Source: Endothia cerciana
Lineage: Eukaryota > Ascomycota > Sordariomycetes > Diaporthales > Cryphonectriaceae
Assembly: GCA_026119935.1 (NCBI GenBank)
Contig: JALRMH010000033.1
Coordinates: 354,374 to 418,373 of the forward strand
DNA length: 64,000 bases
Direction of reading: 5' to 3'
Below the pieces are notes generated by a model. It searched no databases and was not told the DNA's origin. It saw nothing but the letters and a program-made list of their open reading frames with translations. Each line of letters opens with the position of its first letter. Position 1 is the stretch's first letter. Positions 34,753 through 45,690 of this stretch are shown here, in pieces. The translations under genes and the position numbers were made by a program.

Positions 34753-34876
34753 TCAGCAGCAGACTCGGGGCGAAGAGATACTCCGTGGTTTCGCGCCGAG
34801 AGTTGCTTTCAGGTTGTGGTTAATCGATAATCGCTGCCGAGTTCAGGCTTCACACAAAAGGACCAAGATGGACAAG

Positions 34877-34879
<3 letters not shown>

Positions 34880-34936
<57 letters not shown>
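34880..34936. repeat. Compound (AT)n-(GT)n microsatellite
   Basis: About 14 AT units run directly into about 15 GT units. AT runs can extrude as cruciforms and GT runs can form Z-DNA. Confidence 0.95.
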
Positions 34937-34937
<1 letters not shown>

Positions 34938-36188
34938 TGGCCATGCCAATTGTGTATTCAATTGGAAAAAAAAAAAACCATGCTTCGACTCGCTCGAGGT
35001 GACCGAGGATTGGGGGTATCTACCGGATAATGCTAAACTACCTGATGTGGATATGAGAAAATCAAGTGAAAGACCCCTTGCAGTTGGTGGTTCTGCCTGT
35101 TGTTGCGCCGTCCCTCCAGTGGACAAAACTCCGGACTGAAGTAGGTCCAAATCCCATGCTGAAAGAAAGAAAAGAAGGATAGATAGATGGTCGCTCGCTT
35201 ATGAAACTCAGAACGCCGAGGATGACGGTTCTCCTGTGTAATACCCTGTGTGATACCCTGATTGTCCTTCGCGTATGCCCTGGCCTCCTGCCCGTCATCA
35301 GCTACCATCCCGTCCCAAGCGACAGTCCACAAACTCCCCGGGGCCAGACGAGCGCAACCGAGTTAACACCAGGCCGCGACCACAGCAGCCGACCATGTGA
35401 GATGCCTGTAATACCCCCGGGTTCCGAGGCTCTGGGGACCGAAAAGGCTATCGGGAAGCTAGGCCTGCTGCGTTTGGCTGTGCGACTCGATAATCGGTAT
35501 GTGTGGGGGTGCGTGGGTGCGTGGGTGCGTGGGCGTGTGTCGCATCTCATCTGCCGATATTGATGTTCCCGAGATCCCGCTTCTTGGCGGCGCGAGGCGG
35601 TCCGCGCTGAGATGCGATGAAGAAGGTTTGCAGCGGTAGGTGACGGAGTAAATCCATCCTGCGCCGTCCACGTTTGTCCGGCTGGGTAGGAGCAACAAAA
35701 GCGCGCTCGGGAAAAGTTGCCCGATAGACCACGGGCAAATCGGCTGAATGGGTTCAGTCACCGTAGCCTCGGGTGGTCAAGGAAAATCCCCCGTGTGTGT
35801 GTGTGGGGGGGGAGGGGGGGATAAATGATCGACTCCGCACCGCCGATCCGTACCACTCCGAAAAGAAACCATAGTAAGGTTATAGCGCGCACGCTGACAC
35901 CGCCGCGTGGAGGGTTGCCCCGAATCCACCAGATGAAGGGGGGGGGAGGGGGATAATCGAAAAGCCATAGCCGGCCACGGGAGGGACCCCAAGGAAACAG
36001 GGGATCAGCGCGTGAGCGTATCCGATGATGGCCTCGGCAGACGGCGCGTGCGCCCCAGCGCATGGGTCCTCTTTGTGATGTGATGTGATGGGGGGAGAAC
36101 CAAGGTTTGGAGAGGATGGCGGGATTTGCAGGCGTGCTGCAGGCCCGAATAGTCCCGTGTGTCCGCGCGGAAAGTGTTGTGTAAACCA

Positions 36189-36191
<3 letters not shown>

Positions 36192-36219
<28 letters not shown>
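36192..36219. repeat. (TG)14 microsatellite
   Basis: Fourteen TG units, followed after a C by GTGTGG, downstream of the orphan gene at 36527-37006 in that gene's sense. Confidence 0.9.
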
Positions 36220-36224
<5 letters not shown>

Positions 36225-36526
36225 GGTGGTTTGGGGTATCATGAATATTCCGTGGTGGTCAGAAGAATAATTAGAAGATATGACTAAGGCTGGGCGACGC
36301 GGTCAGCATATTCCTCCTTGTCGGGTACTCTGGAAAGGCAGGATGCCGAGTGCGGCAGCACAAGGATCCTTTCCTGCAACACCACCCACGCAACGTGGGA
36401 TCGGTAGGAGCGGTAGGACAGAGGGCGGGAATAGGCATAGCAAGCTGATACGTACCGTTGCGCGGCGTAGCCTCCGTGTAGCCTCGCCACAGTCCAGCCG
36501 TAGCGAGGGTCCGCCGGCGGCCTGCC

Positions 36527-37006
36527 CTACTCGGCGATGGGCGTCATGGCCGACAGCTTGCTCTTGGGCTGCGGGCTCGAGCCCTTCTTGGGGCCCTTCT
36601 TTGCCTGCCTCGCGGCCTTGGCCTGTCTCCGCTGCTCCTTCTCGCGCATGACGACCGCGACGTACTCGCGCTGCCGCATCGCCTGCTCGCGCCGCATCTC
36701 CTCGATCTCCTCGTCCGTGATGTGGCGGACGGGTGCCAGCCGGGGCGACGGCGTGCGGGACCCATAGCTGGAGACCGAGTGTGCGTCCTCGTCCGCGAAG
36801 ACCGGCTCGGAGAGGAATGCGAGGTCCTCATCCGAGATGTAAGAGCTCGCGCGCGGCGTGTTGTGGTCGTTGCCCAACGAGTCGCGCCGCGGCCAGCTGG
36901 GGAACGCACAGCTGGCGTCGAGGGACGAGGATGAGCGGTAGGTGTTGCTCCTCGATGGGATCTCCATCGCCGGCGTTGAGCTGTAGGAGCCGTATGAGCC
37001 GTACAT
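36527..37006 (-). CDS. Small Ser-rich fungal protein of unknown function
   Basis: Single-exon ORF of 159 aa. It begins MYGSYGSYSSTPAMEIPSRS, has an Arg/Ser region (SRSNTYRSSSSLDAS), acidic patches around SYISDEDLAF and EPVFADEDAHS, then a basic amphipathic helix (TDEEIEEMRREQAMRQRE, MREKEQRRQAKAARQ) and a Lys/Ser tail ending SAMTPIAE. The order Tyr/Ser-rich, acidic, charged helix, basic tail is organised and lacks repeats, and it resembles small uncharacterised Pezizomycotina proteins I have seen. No enzyme or DNA-binding motif is visible. The start at 37004-37006 is the only in-frame ATG at the upstream end. It is alone in about 17 kb, and its upstream DNA is unusually long. Confidence 0.7.
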   Translation of the reverse strand: MYGSYGSYSSTPAMEIPSRSNTYRSSSSLDASCAFPSWPRRDSLGNDHNTPRASSYISDEDLAFLSEPVFADEDAHSVSSYGSRTPSPRLAPVRHITDEEIEEMRREQAMRQREYVAVVMREKEQRRQAKAARQAKKGPKKGSSPQPKSKLSAMTPIAE

Positions 37007-40000
37007 CTTGGCGGGGACGGTGGGCGTGGCTGGACGCGTAGTAACGGGAGGGGGGTGTGTTGTTGTCTTGCAGATCCGGACTGGTCCTTGGATGTTGGAT
37101 CGCCTCTCTATGGGCTTCTAGAAAAGGCCTGTGTTGACGAGCCAAACGTGTCGCGTCTGCAGTGCGTATAGGTGCTTTGCGGGCGTGTTTCCTGTGATAG
37201 CCCCGTGTTTGATATACCAGGGCCCCGCGGGTAGCTGTTGTGCCGGGTGGGTGAGGGTTGCGTAGGTTGGTCTGGCGTTTGGCTGGTGTTGGTCACAGCA
37301 GGAACAAGAGAACCGTGTGTCTGAGGATGAATACCAACGGTAGACAGGTATTGCAAGAGTTGTTGATGATGATGTCTGGGAGGATGTGATCCGGCAGCCT
37401 GGTGACCTGGAGGGAGCCTCAGGGAATTATATGAATCATCCGGATACTGCGCGTGCGAGGGAGGCAACAACAGGCTGAACATTTGACAAGGCCCCAAGGG
37501 GGGGGGGGCAGGGGGTTTGTGCCCGACTCAGACCGAGCTTGGGCAGGGATAGAATGACAGGGCGAGGCAGGTAGGGTGTGGTCTAGAAACAAGAACATTC
37601 CCATGGGTTTCGGGAATGGGGGCTCAGACGAAGGCCAGACTGCCAGAAACCCTCCCGCACCCTGAACCAACCCCCCCCCCCCCACTCTAGGGAAGAGACA
37701 AGGGTTGGAGGGGGGGTCCGGAGCCAGAAGCAGTCGGGCCCGGTTCCGTGACTTCGCTGTGAGTGTAACGTATCGGTCCCTGCAAAAGTAGCGGTCGCGA
37801 GGCTCGAGTAATCGATATGCAGCGCCAAAGCGCCTGCAGGGAGTCAGACCGCCCTACCGCCAGGCTGCAAGCACATGGAGGGGGGGGAGGCGCTGGGGGT
37901 CTCTTCGTACGAAAAACACACCCCTCCTCAGACAAGTCTGGTCTTCCCTTTTCGGCGGGAATTACTCGGACCCAGGCCTACTATTGGCCTGGGAACGTCC
38001 TGAATCGCTTTCCGAGCGCAGATCTTTCAGGTCGAAGCTCGCACGCCCAGGTCCTCGGGAGGCGGCGTTGTGCGACCGCTTTTGCCGTCTTCCCTGATTG
38101 ACATGGAGCGCTGCTCACCGCCGCCTGTAATCCGGGATAAAGGATGATTGCAGAACCATATTCCCAACCAAGGAAGAAGAAGAAATGGAAAAAAATAACC
38201 CCCCCCCCGCCCCCTTCATCTCGGGGAGGCACGTTCGCGCAGTCGTGGCTGAAAGAAAGAAAGAGAAAAAAAAAGAAGAAAAAAAACCATTACAGTGACC
38301 AGTTTTTTTTTTTTTTTTTTTTTTTTTTTTCACATATCCGGAGCGTCATCGAACCTCCGTCTCTGGTTTGCTGTCGTCACCTGTTTGCTGGCCCTTCTCA
38401 CCTCTGTCCCCTCGAGCCCGGTCACTTGGACCCGAGGGTCCCGGAGGAGAACCCGGGGGCCAATGGAGTCTTATTGGGTCAGACCTCAGCACCGAAAGAC
38501 CAACCAAGCCAGTAAGACGCAATACCGTGAATTGTTTGGTCGGTTGCAGGCCGAATCACGGCTGCACATTCTTCGGCATCTTCTCTCTCACAGAGTTACG
38601 TGTCATCAGTACGTATACGGAGCTGCCTTGGAAGCTGGCGGTGCACTCTGGTTCGAAATCTTGATACTGACGCTGGACGGGGGTCGTATCATCGCAACTC
38701 AGCCAGGTAGGACAAGCCGGCGGTAAGAGGTCACGAATGCACACGTCGCCGTCGCCACGGACCTCGCTAGCTTGTCGTACCCAGCTCGCCTCGTCACATT
38801 AGGCAATGGAACTCAAATGTCACTCCTTGCGAGAAATCTTGATTGCTGGGTCGTCCTACCACCTACCGCCCGTAGACAGGCACCCTCCATCCTCGTATCC
38901 CCGACCCTCAGCTCCCTCGCACACGGTGAAGCAAACTCGGCAGGTAGCACTGTCAAGCATGTGGTCACAGCGTGGTGGTAATAGGCTTCTCTGGGGTATC
39001 CTCATTGGGAAACAATTCCATACGGGATAAGCCTGGGGTGGCCTCCAGTAAGGCCCGCCGTCTGGACGCCGAAAGTTAACCTCCCCCCGCTGGGTTTGCT
39101 AAAAGGAGGCTTACAGGCGGGTTGGCCTTCTCCACGGATTCTCACCACCGTCATCAGTAATCCAGGAATCCCCGGGGGCGAGGAGGTGACTTGTGCGGCC
39201 GCCGCAAATGCAGCGTAGTGGTTGATGGCAGCCAGATGAGTCAGATCGCAGTGCATAGGGTGGTGTAGGGCAGTCTCACCGACTATATGCGCGTGTGCCG
39301 CGGGCCGGAGGAACAGACAGACGGTGATGACACACATGCCGCGCCCTACACGGGGGGGGGGGGGGCATATGCAATCACCGTCGTGGCAACAAGGCAGTCT
39401 TGTGGAGCGGGCCGAATACTGATATCGTTAATAATACAATCAATCTGTCCGGCTCGCATTCTGTTTCCCATCCTTCGTGCGTCTGCCAGAGTGGGAGGCG
39501 ACCTGGGGGGGAGAACGCGGGACGAGATGTGACCTTCAAACGGCGGCGAGAGTGGTGATCAGCGAAGATGCGCTCCCGGGATTGAGGATTGCCGGTTGCA
39601 CGGCGCCCCGTCTGTAATCTAGATCTTGCCGAGTCTGCATTCGCCAGTTCATGGCGTCGGTCCTTCTGCTGGTAGCGGCACTGCTGGAATGCGTGAGACC
39701 GGGAGTACCTGGCCAGCATGGATCTTCGCAGACCCCCAGGGCCTTCCCGCCAGGTATCTCCACGGTTTCATTTTTATCCTGCAGTATTGCCATCCAAAAG
39801 GCCGCTGGCGTCCAAGGCCCCGGGAAAGAAAAACCCCCAAAAAAAAACAGATACTAGTCGGCCAGCATGGGAACAGCGTTCCTCCTGCGATGCAGAAAAA
39901 AACACAGCTCGGTCCGGCGTCCAACAAGACGGCGCGTCTTCGTAATACTGGATCTGCCAGCGAATTCTCGTAAAACACCTGACGGTGGATGCACTGCAGC

Positions 40001-42846
40001 ATTTGCTGGCGTTTGGAGTTTCGTTTCATGCCCTGTGCGCTTCGGTCCACTCACGAGTCCTCCCGCCGGACGATCTGTGAATATCCGACGCCTCCCTCGG
40101 CCGGGCGCATCACGAAAGCTCTTCTCCCCATCTCAGACCGCCCCTCAACCCCGCCGCCGCAGCTCGATTGCGGGAGCAACAGAGATCAGCCGCCCTCCCC
40201 GCGGTTGGCCTACTGGATAGAGCCCCTACGTTCCAGGATGGCACGTCCAAGGCTAGCAGGTTCGGACCCCGTCGACCAGGGCCGCACTGCCGATTAGGGT
40301 CCAGTTCCCTAGGCCAGGGTATAACCAAGCCGGCCCCACACTGATGGACCCGGATCTAGATTGACCCAGATCCCTTCCGATCCTGACCCGTCGAGACCAT
40401 TGCATTTGCTGTGTGGTGTTCGGGGCATGACTACAGAGCTCTAGCCCGTGGAAGCTACCCCGCGACGCCTTCTGCTTGAGCAGTGGTTGCCCCGGTGGTG
40501 GAACTCGCCTCGGCGGTCGTTCAACCGAGAAGGCTCCCGAAGAGGAGAGGCCAGCCAGATCAGCGTCCGTGTTTCTGAAACTCTGGTCCCCTGTCTGTAG
40601 GACCCTGAAAATGCACTGCCGGAAGTCTGCGCCGGAATGCCATTTCCGCAACCAACACGCCGGTCCTTGGAGTCTGCCGTCGGCTTGTAAGATCTTGAAG
40701 AATTAAGTTTTTCCAAGAAAACCCCCCCCCCCCCGCCCCTTCACATGAAGAACAACAAGCAGAAGTCTTGCAAACATCCCGAAAAGCAAAACAGGCGTTC
40801 CTAGAGGCCAAACACGTATCGACGTCATATACCAGCCACCTTCCGTAAGCTTAGCTCGATCCGGGGGAAGGTCTCGAATCAGTCCTGAGCCACGTTCGGC
40901 TCCGGATCTCGTAGATGAAGCAGCCTGCCGTGGAGGGGTGCTTTCCACCACTTCCTTGCGACTCAGCAGTGGCGAGAACGAGTCAACGTCGACATGCCTC
41001 CTCCCAGACGGGACATGTCGACCAGAATCACCACGGCTCGGACGCCCGGACGCATCCCTTGGCAAAACTTGCTCTCATTGGTGTCCTGTGTGGAAGGGAG
41101 ATCTTGTCGGACGGAATTTCTTCTAGAAGCCGTGAGAAGTGCTGCTGCACGGTGGGATTGTTCTGCAGGGACGCGAGACCATCACTCCCGAGATTGCAGA
41201 GCTGCAGAATCCCATGTAGCTCTGCGGACAAGCCACGGAGAGCTCCGTCCTGGACCGCATCTCGCCGTGTTCCTTTGGCTGAAGCATACTTGCTTGGGGT
41301 CTGTGTCAAAATTCCCCGTGCGCGTGGTGGGTATTAAGTCGCAGACCGCCTTGGACGGAGTAATTTTGGTGCTGTCAAAGCGCTCTGGCGTCAAGGCCCG
41401 GGATGTTGGGAAATTTGTGTTCCTTCGCTCGTGGGATCTGAGTGTGTTCTCGATGCTGCCTCCCGACGAGGGGAGTGGACTGCCCGGGCGCGCCCGGGCT
41501 TACCATGCGGACCTAGAAAACCATGGTTGCATCGGCGACCCGCTGAATGCGGTTGAACCCGGAGCCGACCAGATGCTGGAGAAGATCCTGCCTATCCTGG
41601 AACCCATTCTAGGCAGAGGGTCCTCACATGCCAAAGAGATCCGGTCCTGGCGAGATAGGCGTTTGCATCCGGTACCTCTCCGTCCTTCTCTTGAACGGAC
41701 CCGAGCTCCGGCACACCTCCACGGGATTTTATCGTGGTCGTCGGATGCGTCCGCCTGACCCCCACGACAACCACCAGGCCTATCCCGAGCGCCGCCCTTG
41801 TGACCTGTCAACTGACAGCTGCGATGTCGGCATCGCGAGGGTGCGGAGCGTGGACGGCTGTTGCGAAAGACAAGTGTCCCTGCATCTTGCGCGTTTCATA
41901 ATTCGAGCTGCATCACATGCTTTGTGCTGCACGTGTGCCCGATGTCCTTAGTCACCTCGTGAGGCGTACACCGCACCTGCGTGATGTGCCTGTACACCGA
42001 AACCCAGCCAGTGCTTTGGCGATACCAGACCGCGGCCCAGTCACCCGTTGGGCCTCCTTGCGTGTTTTGAGGCCCCAGGCTGTAAAGGCCGGCGCCAACC
42101 GCTATTCAAGTCCGACAGGGTCTCTCAGGCTCGGCTGCGTATGAGGATCTAACAACCTCCTCGTTGGCAGACACAGTGAGTTCGGATGCTGTGTTAAACC
42201 GCCCATTGGGCAAATGCACGCCATCTCGAACAACACTAGAAAGCGCCACACGCGGCAGAGAAATACCTGATTCGCAACAGTCTTCATCAGCAGCGTCATG
42301 CCCTCCGCCCCCTCCAAAAAAAATTTAAAAATTAAAAATTAAAGGTAAGAAAAGAACCCCCCCCCCAACAACCGGTTGCTGGTGACAGGTGAGACCAAGC
42401 TCCAAAAGGACGGGCCTCATGGCCGGCCAGGGAGTCTGCGGCCGGATTGCTAGGATTGTCACAAGTAGAAGCCGCAGTTTCGTGTGTCGGAACAAACGTA
42501 TATCGAACCGCCGGGAACTTATGATAATCTAGCATGAGTGCGTCCTGACGGGTGAGCGTTTGGCGGCGGGCGAGGGCCGACGCTGGATGAGGGATTTCCT
42601 GTAAACGAGCGCCTTGCGCGAAGAAACACATGAGCCTCTGCAACCCGGCGACTATCTTTGTCACAAGAAGAGCGTCGAAGGTATGACGTTACTTTTCGTA
42701 ATACCGGATCACCATGGTATGTCTGTCGTTCTCGGGCGTGGGCAAGGCCGAGATGGAGTGATCGTTATTGGCGATGTGCTGAGGCGCCTGCAATGGCAGA
42801 ACGTCACTGAGAAGTCGTTGTTGAAGGAAGACACCTGGGCAGGCGC
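37007..42846. other. Gene-poor 5.8-kb region upstream of the orphan gene
   Basis: No supported gene. It contains C/G homopolymers (37672-37684, 39352-39365, 40722-40734, 42357-42366), the T28 tract listed next, and an A/T tract at about 42318-42345. A plus-strand ORF at 40994-41758 (254 codons) is the longest but has Arg/Ser-rich, out-of-frame-like composition. The part near 37007-38000 may be a long 5' leader for the gene at 36527-37006. Confidence 0.5.
38303..38330. repeat. T28 homopolymer
   Basis: Twenty-eight consecutive T on the plus strand, the longest T run in the window; length is likely uncertain in any assembly. Confidence 0.9.
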
Positions 42847-43203
42847 CTAGTGGAGGATGAGACATTGCGACGAAGAGAAGGGGTTGCTGGAACGTCGACG
42901 CCGACGAAAGGAGGATGGGCAGGGGCAGGTGTTCCAGGCAGCCAACCAGCAATGGAGGGTTGCGCCCTTCCCACGCTGGACACTTTTGAGAAGCTCTGGC
43001 ATGATGCTATATGGGCATTCCATCCACTCCCATACGATGACCGGGTCCTCCCCAAAAACCATAATGGTCTCGTCGTGCGCCAGATTGGGATTGAGTGGGC
43101 CGTACCACGCCGGTTCTAGGTGGCGGATGTGCGATATGACAGTCTTTGCTGGCGGGTTCTGTCTGAGAACTGACACCAATGCAGCTGCAGACGAGCTGCT
43201 CAT
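42847..43203 (-). CDS. Possible small gene of unknown function, 3' end uncertain
   Basis: ORF of up to 118 aa from an ATG at 43201-43203. The first 75 residues look like a real protein: VISHIRHLEPAWYGPLNPN, ETIMVFGEDPVIVWEWMECP, YSIMPELLKSVQRGKG. The last 35 are Arg/Ser/Cys-rich and unlike coding sequence. A donor-like GTGGGA after SVQ suggests an intron and a lost downstream exon, which I could not place. It is on the same strand as VPS24 and starts 198 bp after the VPS24 stop. I do not recognise the family. Confidence 0.4.
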   Translation of the reverse strand: MSSSSAAALVSVLRQNPPAKTVISHIRHLEPAWYGPLNPNLAHDETIMVFGEDPVIVWEWMECPYSIMPELLKSVQRGKGATLHCWLAAWNTCPCPSSFRRRRRSSNPFSSSQCLILH

Positions 43204-43400
43204 ATAGCGAATGGCCTCCCTCCCCTTGATGTTTTTCGCCCTGGCTTGCTAGTCCATCACGCTAATCCAACCTGTGATGTTGGTGCATGTTGACAGACCG
43301 TAGAGGACGGCCCAACGCCAGACTCCTTGCATATGAATGACCTCGTCGATGCGGAAATCGCATCCCCCACAAAGCAGCTGAATGTCTCCACCAGCCCGTC

Positions 43401-44204
43401 TCAACTCCTCAGGGCCTCCAACCTGTTCCTCATCTGGTCCATCGTGGCCTCCATGTCCTCCTCGTCCTCCTCCCCGACGGGCTGCGGCTCCTCGGGCTGC
43501 TGTGGCGGGGCCGCGGGCATCGTGCCCGTCTTCTCCATCTTGCCCTTCAGTATCTCACCCAGCACCTTATCCACCTCGCCCTCGGCCTCCTCGTCCTCCT
43601 CCAGCAGGACATCGTCCTGCGGCAGGGTATCCTCTATCATCTCCTCGATGACCCCGGCCTTCATCAGCTCCTTGCTCAGCTCCTGCATCGTCCCCGCCAG
43701 CTCGGGCAGCCGTGTCAGGGTGTTCACGTCCTTCATGATGCCGACGCTGGTGCGGATGCTCCCCTCGATCTTGCGCACCGCGAACGCCTCGTTGACCTGC
43801 ATCTGGACGGAGTTGAGCTGCGCCTTGGCGGTGACGAGGCGGGCGGAGGTCTTGCGCTGCCGGATCAGCTCGCGCGCGAAGTCGCGGGCTTCCTTCTGGG
43901 CCTGCTTCGCGCGCGAGGGGTCCTTCTGCGCGCGCTTGTCGGCGGCGAGGATGAGGTTCTTGGTCTTGGTCTCGGCTTGCTTTACGGAGGCGATGTCGCG
44001 GTCCAGTTTGCGCATGTTTTGGCGCAACACCATGTTACATTTTCGGAGCTGGAAGGCAGGAGGGTTGTTAGTATTCCCGTCGTGTGCCCTCGAAGGCGGC
44101 CGGCCGGCCGGGCCGTGGCCGTCCGATAGAGCGATAGATGCCTTAGAGGGGCTTACTTGTGCTGCTGGATCCGGCTTGACGAACAGGGATTTTAGGGACT
44201 CCAT
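43401..44204 (-). CDS. VPS24: ESCRT-III subunit VPS24/CHMP3
   Basis: Charged, coiled-coil ESCRT-III subunit that co-assembles with Snf7 and Vps2 on endosomes to drive vesicle budding into multivesicular bodies, then is recycled by the Vps4 ATPase. Two exons, 44157-44204 (MESLKSLFVKPDPAAQ) and 43401-44048, give 231 aa (yeast is 224). The donor is GTAAGC and the acceptor TTCCAG. The basic N-terminal half (NMVLRQNMRKLDRDI) and acidic C-terminal half (LLEEDEEAEGEVDK) are typical. The motif at the C-terminus, DQMRNRLEALRS, fits a MIM1 helix for Vps4 MIT binding. The central MKDVNTLTRLPELAGTMQ is a Vps24 hallmark that separates it from Vps2. Confidence 0.93.
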   Translation of the reverse strand: MESLKSLFVKPDPAAQVSPSKASIALSDGHGPAGRPPSRAHDGNTNNPPAFQLRKCNMVLRQNMRKLDRDIASVKQAETKTKNLILAADKRAQKDPSRAKQAQKEARDFARELIRQRKTSARLVTAKAQLNSVQMQVNEAFAVRKIEGSIRTSVGIMKDVNTLTRLPELAGTMQELSKELMKAGVIEEMIEDTLPQDDVLLEEDEEAEGEVDKVLGEILKGKMEKTGTMPAAPPQQPEEPQPVGEEDEEDMEATMDQMRNRLEALRS

Positions 44205-45690
44205 CTCGGGCGGTCACTCCAGACGGCTGTCCAGACAGACAGAGATGCCTCCGCGGATGAAAAGATCGTGGCTCTGATAATCCGATGTTGTCGATACGAC
44301 ATGTCGGTGTGCCTCGAGCAAAGACGCAGGTGGATGGATAGACGGGTTGACGTAAGGCTGGTTGCCAGTGGGTCAGTTCCCGCTGGCGGCTGGCCGCATT
44401 TGCGTTTGCGTTGGCTGACTCGCGGCTCCTGGTTTGGCGCCTTGGGGTACCGAAGCGCACCTAGACGATCTAGGCCGATAGGTGCTTTGGCCCTTACAAG
44501 CGCCTACCTATTGTACGTGGGAGGCATTCGAAATTTGACGAAGCTCCCACGGAGTAAACCACAGGGGCTTGCCATCCTCAGCGAGTAAATCGGGAGACAC
44601 ATGTGATGGTTGGTTCCCTAGCTTCTGCATACGAGACCGTTGTCCCATGTGATGTAAAGCCAGGGTCGTCGTCTGTCACAGAATGTACAGCTGTATGGAG
44701 ATGTTCCTCTGGATACCCGGTGACAGCCTCGAACCAGCGCCAATGGCGGCGGCGGCCTCCCCAAATGCTTGCCAGCAGCCACCTCGGCACGATCTATTCC
44801 CAAGATCTTCTCACCATATGTAAACCGCTGGAGATCGTCTTCCTGGTACCCAGGCTGTACAAGACCTTGACAAAGATTGGTACTAGAGATATGAACTCTG
44901 TTAGGCCTGTCTGTCTGGGTGGGGAGCAGGTACAGAGTGTACGGTAATACAGAGCGTGCATGTTGGAATTCACAGGCCGGCCGGGTACAGCATGAGAGAG
45001 GAACACGTCGCGCGAGGACCGCGAGGACCGCGAGGGCTAGCCATCATGCTGAGGCTGCAGCTAAGCTCGAGTGCCTTGGTGCAAGACTGTGCCACCTGCC
45101 AGCGGCCTGATCCACCAAGATACCTACCTGGTCACGTTCAGCCTTGCCTCGCTGAATTCTCCTTGGGGGTGAGGCTGGCTGGGTGCCTGTGGAAGAGCAG
45201 CTGCAGGGGTCAGGGTGCCCTGTGCGTGCCTGGTAAGAGGCAGTTGTATCTCCGAGCTTCCTCAAAGTTCCATGCGCGCCTATCTGCCGCCGTCTGTTAA
45301 CCCAGCCTTCTCCTCTCACAATCAACCTCTCCCTTTCTTCTCCCATGCTGCTCTCAAAAACATGCTGAGATACCCCTTCCAGACCAGCCTCCTCTGCCTC
45401 TCTAGCAGCTACAAGCAGCTCAGTTTTGCATTGTTGGCCCTGGAACATCTCCAGTGCTGTGATTTCAACTTCAGCAGTGCTCCACACCGGGTACCCCACG
45501 TTTCCCACCTTGGAGCTCATTCCACCTCACCAAGCCCTGCCTCAGCTCAGCCATCTGCGCGGGAGAGCCCCCACCTCAAAACTTCCGCCAACCTCACCTG
45601 CAGCTGTGACCTCTGCAACCGATCAATCAATTGATCGCCACACTCCTCCACCACATCCTACATCTTTCAACCTCTTCACACCTGAACAAG
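44205..45690. promoter_or_regulatory. Divergent upstream region of VPS24 and SBA1
   Basis: A 1.5-kb gap lies between divergent start codons. The last 400 bases before SBA1 are C/T-rich, consistent with a strong fungal promoter and leader. A minus-strand ORF of 158 codons at 45044-45520 opposes this leader and has no recognisable domain. I could not assign heat-shock elements or other operators with confidence. Confidence 0.45.

Larger units (their letters stand above)
25975..36526. other. Gene-poor 10.5-kb region
   Basis: I find no ORF with domain-like or family-like sequence on either strand and no convincing spliced model. The long ORFs (for example 33230-34150 minus) owe their length to simple repeats. 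The region is full of microsatellites and C/G homopolymers, several listed separately. It begins as the upstream region of the WD40 gene and ends at the 3' side of the orphan gene at 36527. It could hold unannotated non-coding transcripts; sequence alone cannot show this. Confidence 0.55.

Noticed and set aside
40203..40277. tRNA-like stretch with TGGCCTACTGGATAGAGC and GGTTCGGACC, and ends that can pair as a 7-bp stem
   Set aside because: The acceptor pairing that works puts the D arm out of register, the T stem has mismatches, and no normal anticodon stem forms; it looks like chance similarity.
40994..41758. 254-codon plus-strand ORF
   Set aside because: Arg/Ser/Pro/Leu-rich sequence typical of non-coding GC-rich DNA, no family resemblance, and other long ORFs overlap on the opposite strand.
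45044..45520. 158-codon minus-strand ORF opposite the SBA1 leader
   Set aside because: Looks moderately protein-like but lies over the C/T-rich promoter and leader; no motif supports it.
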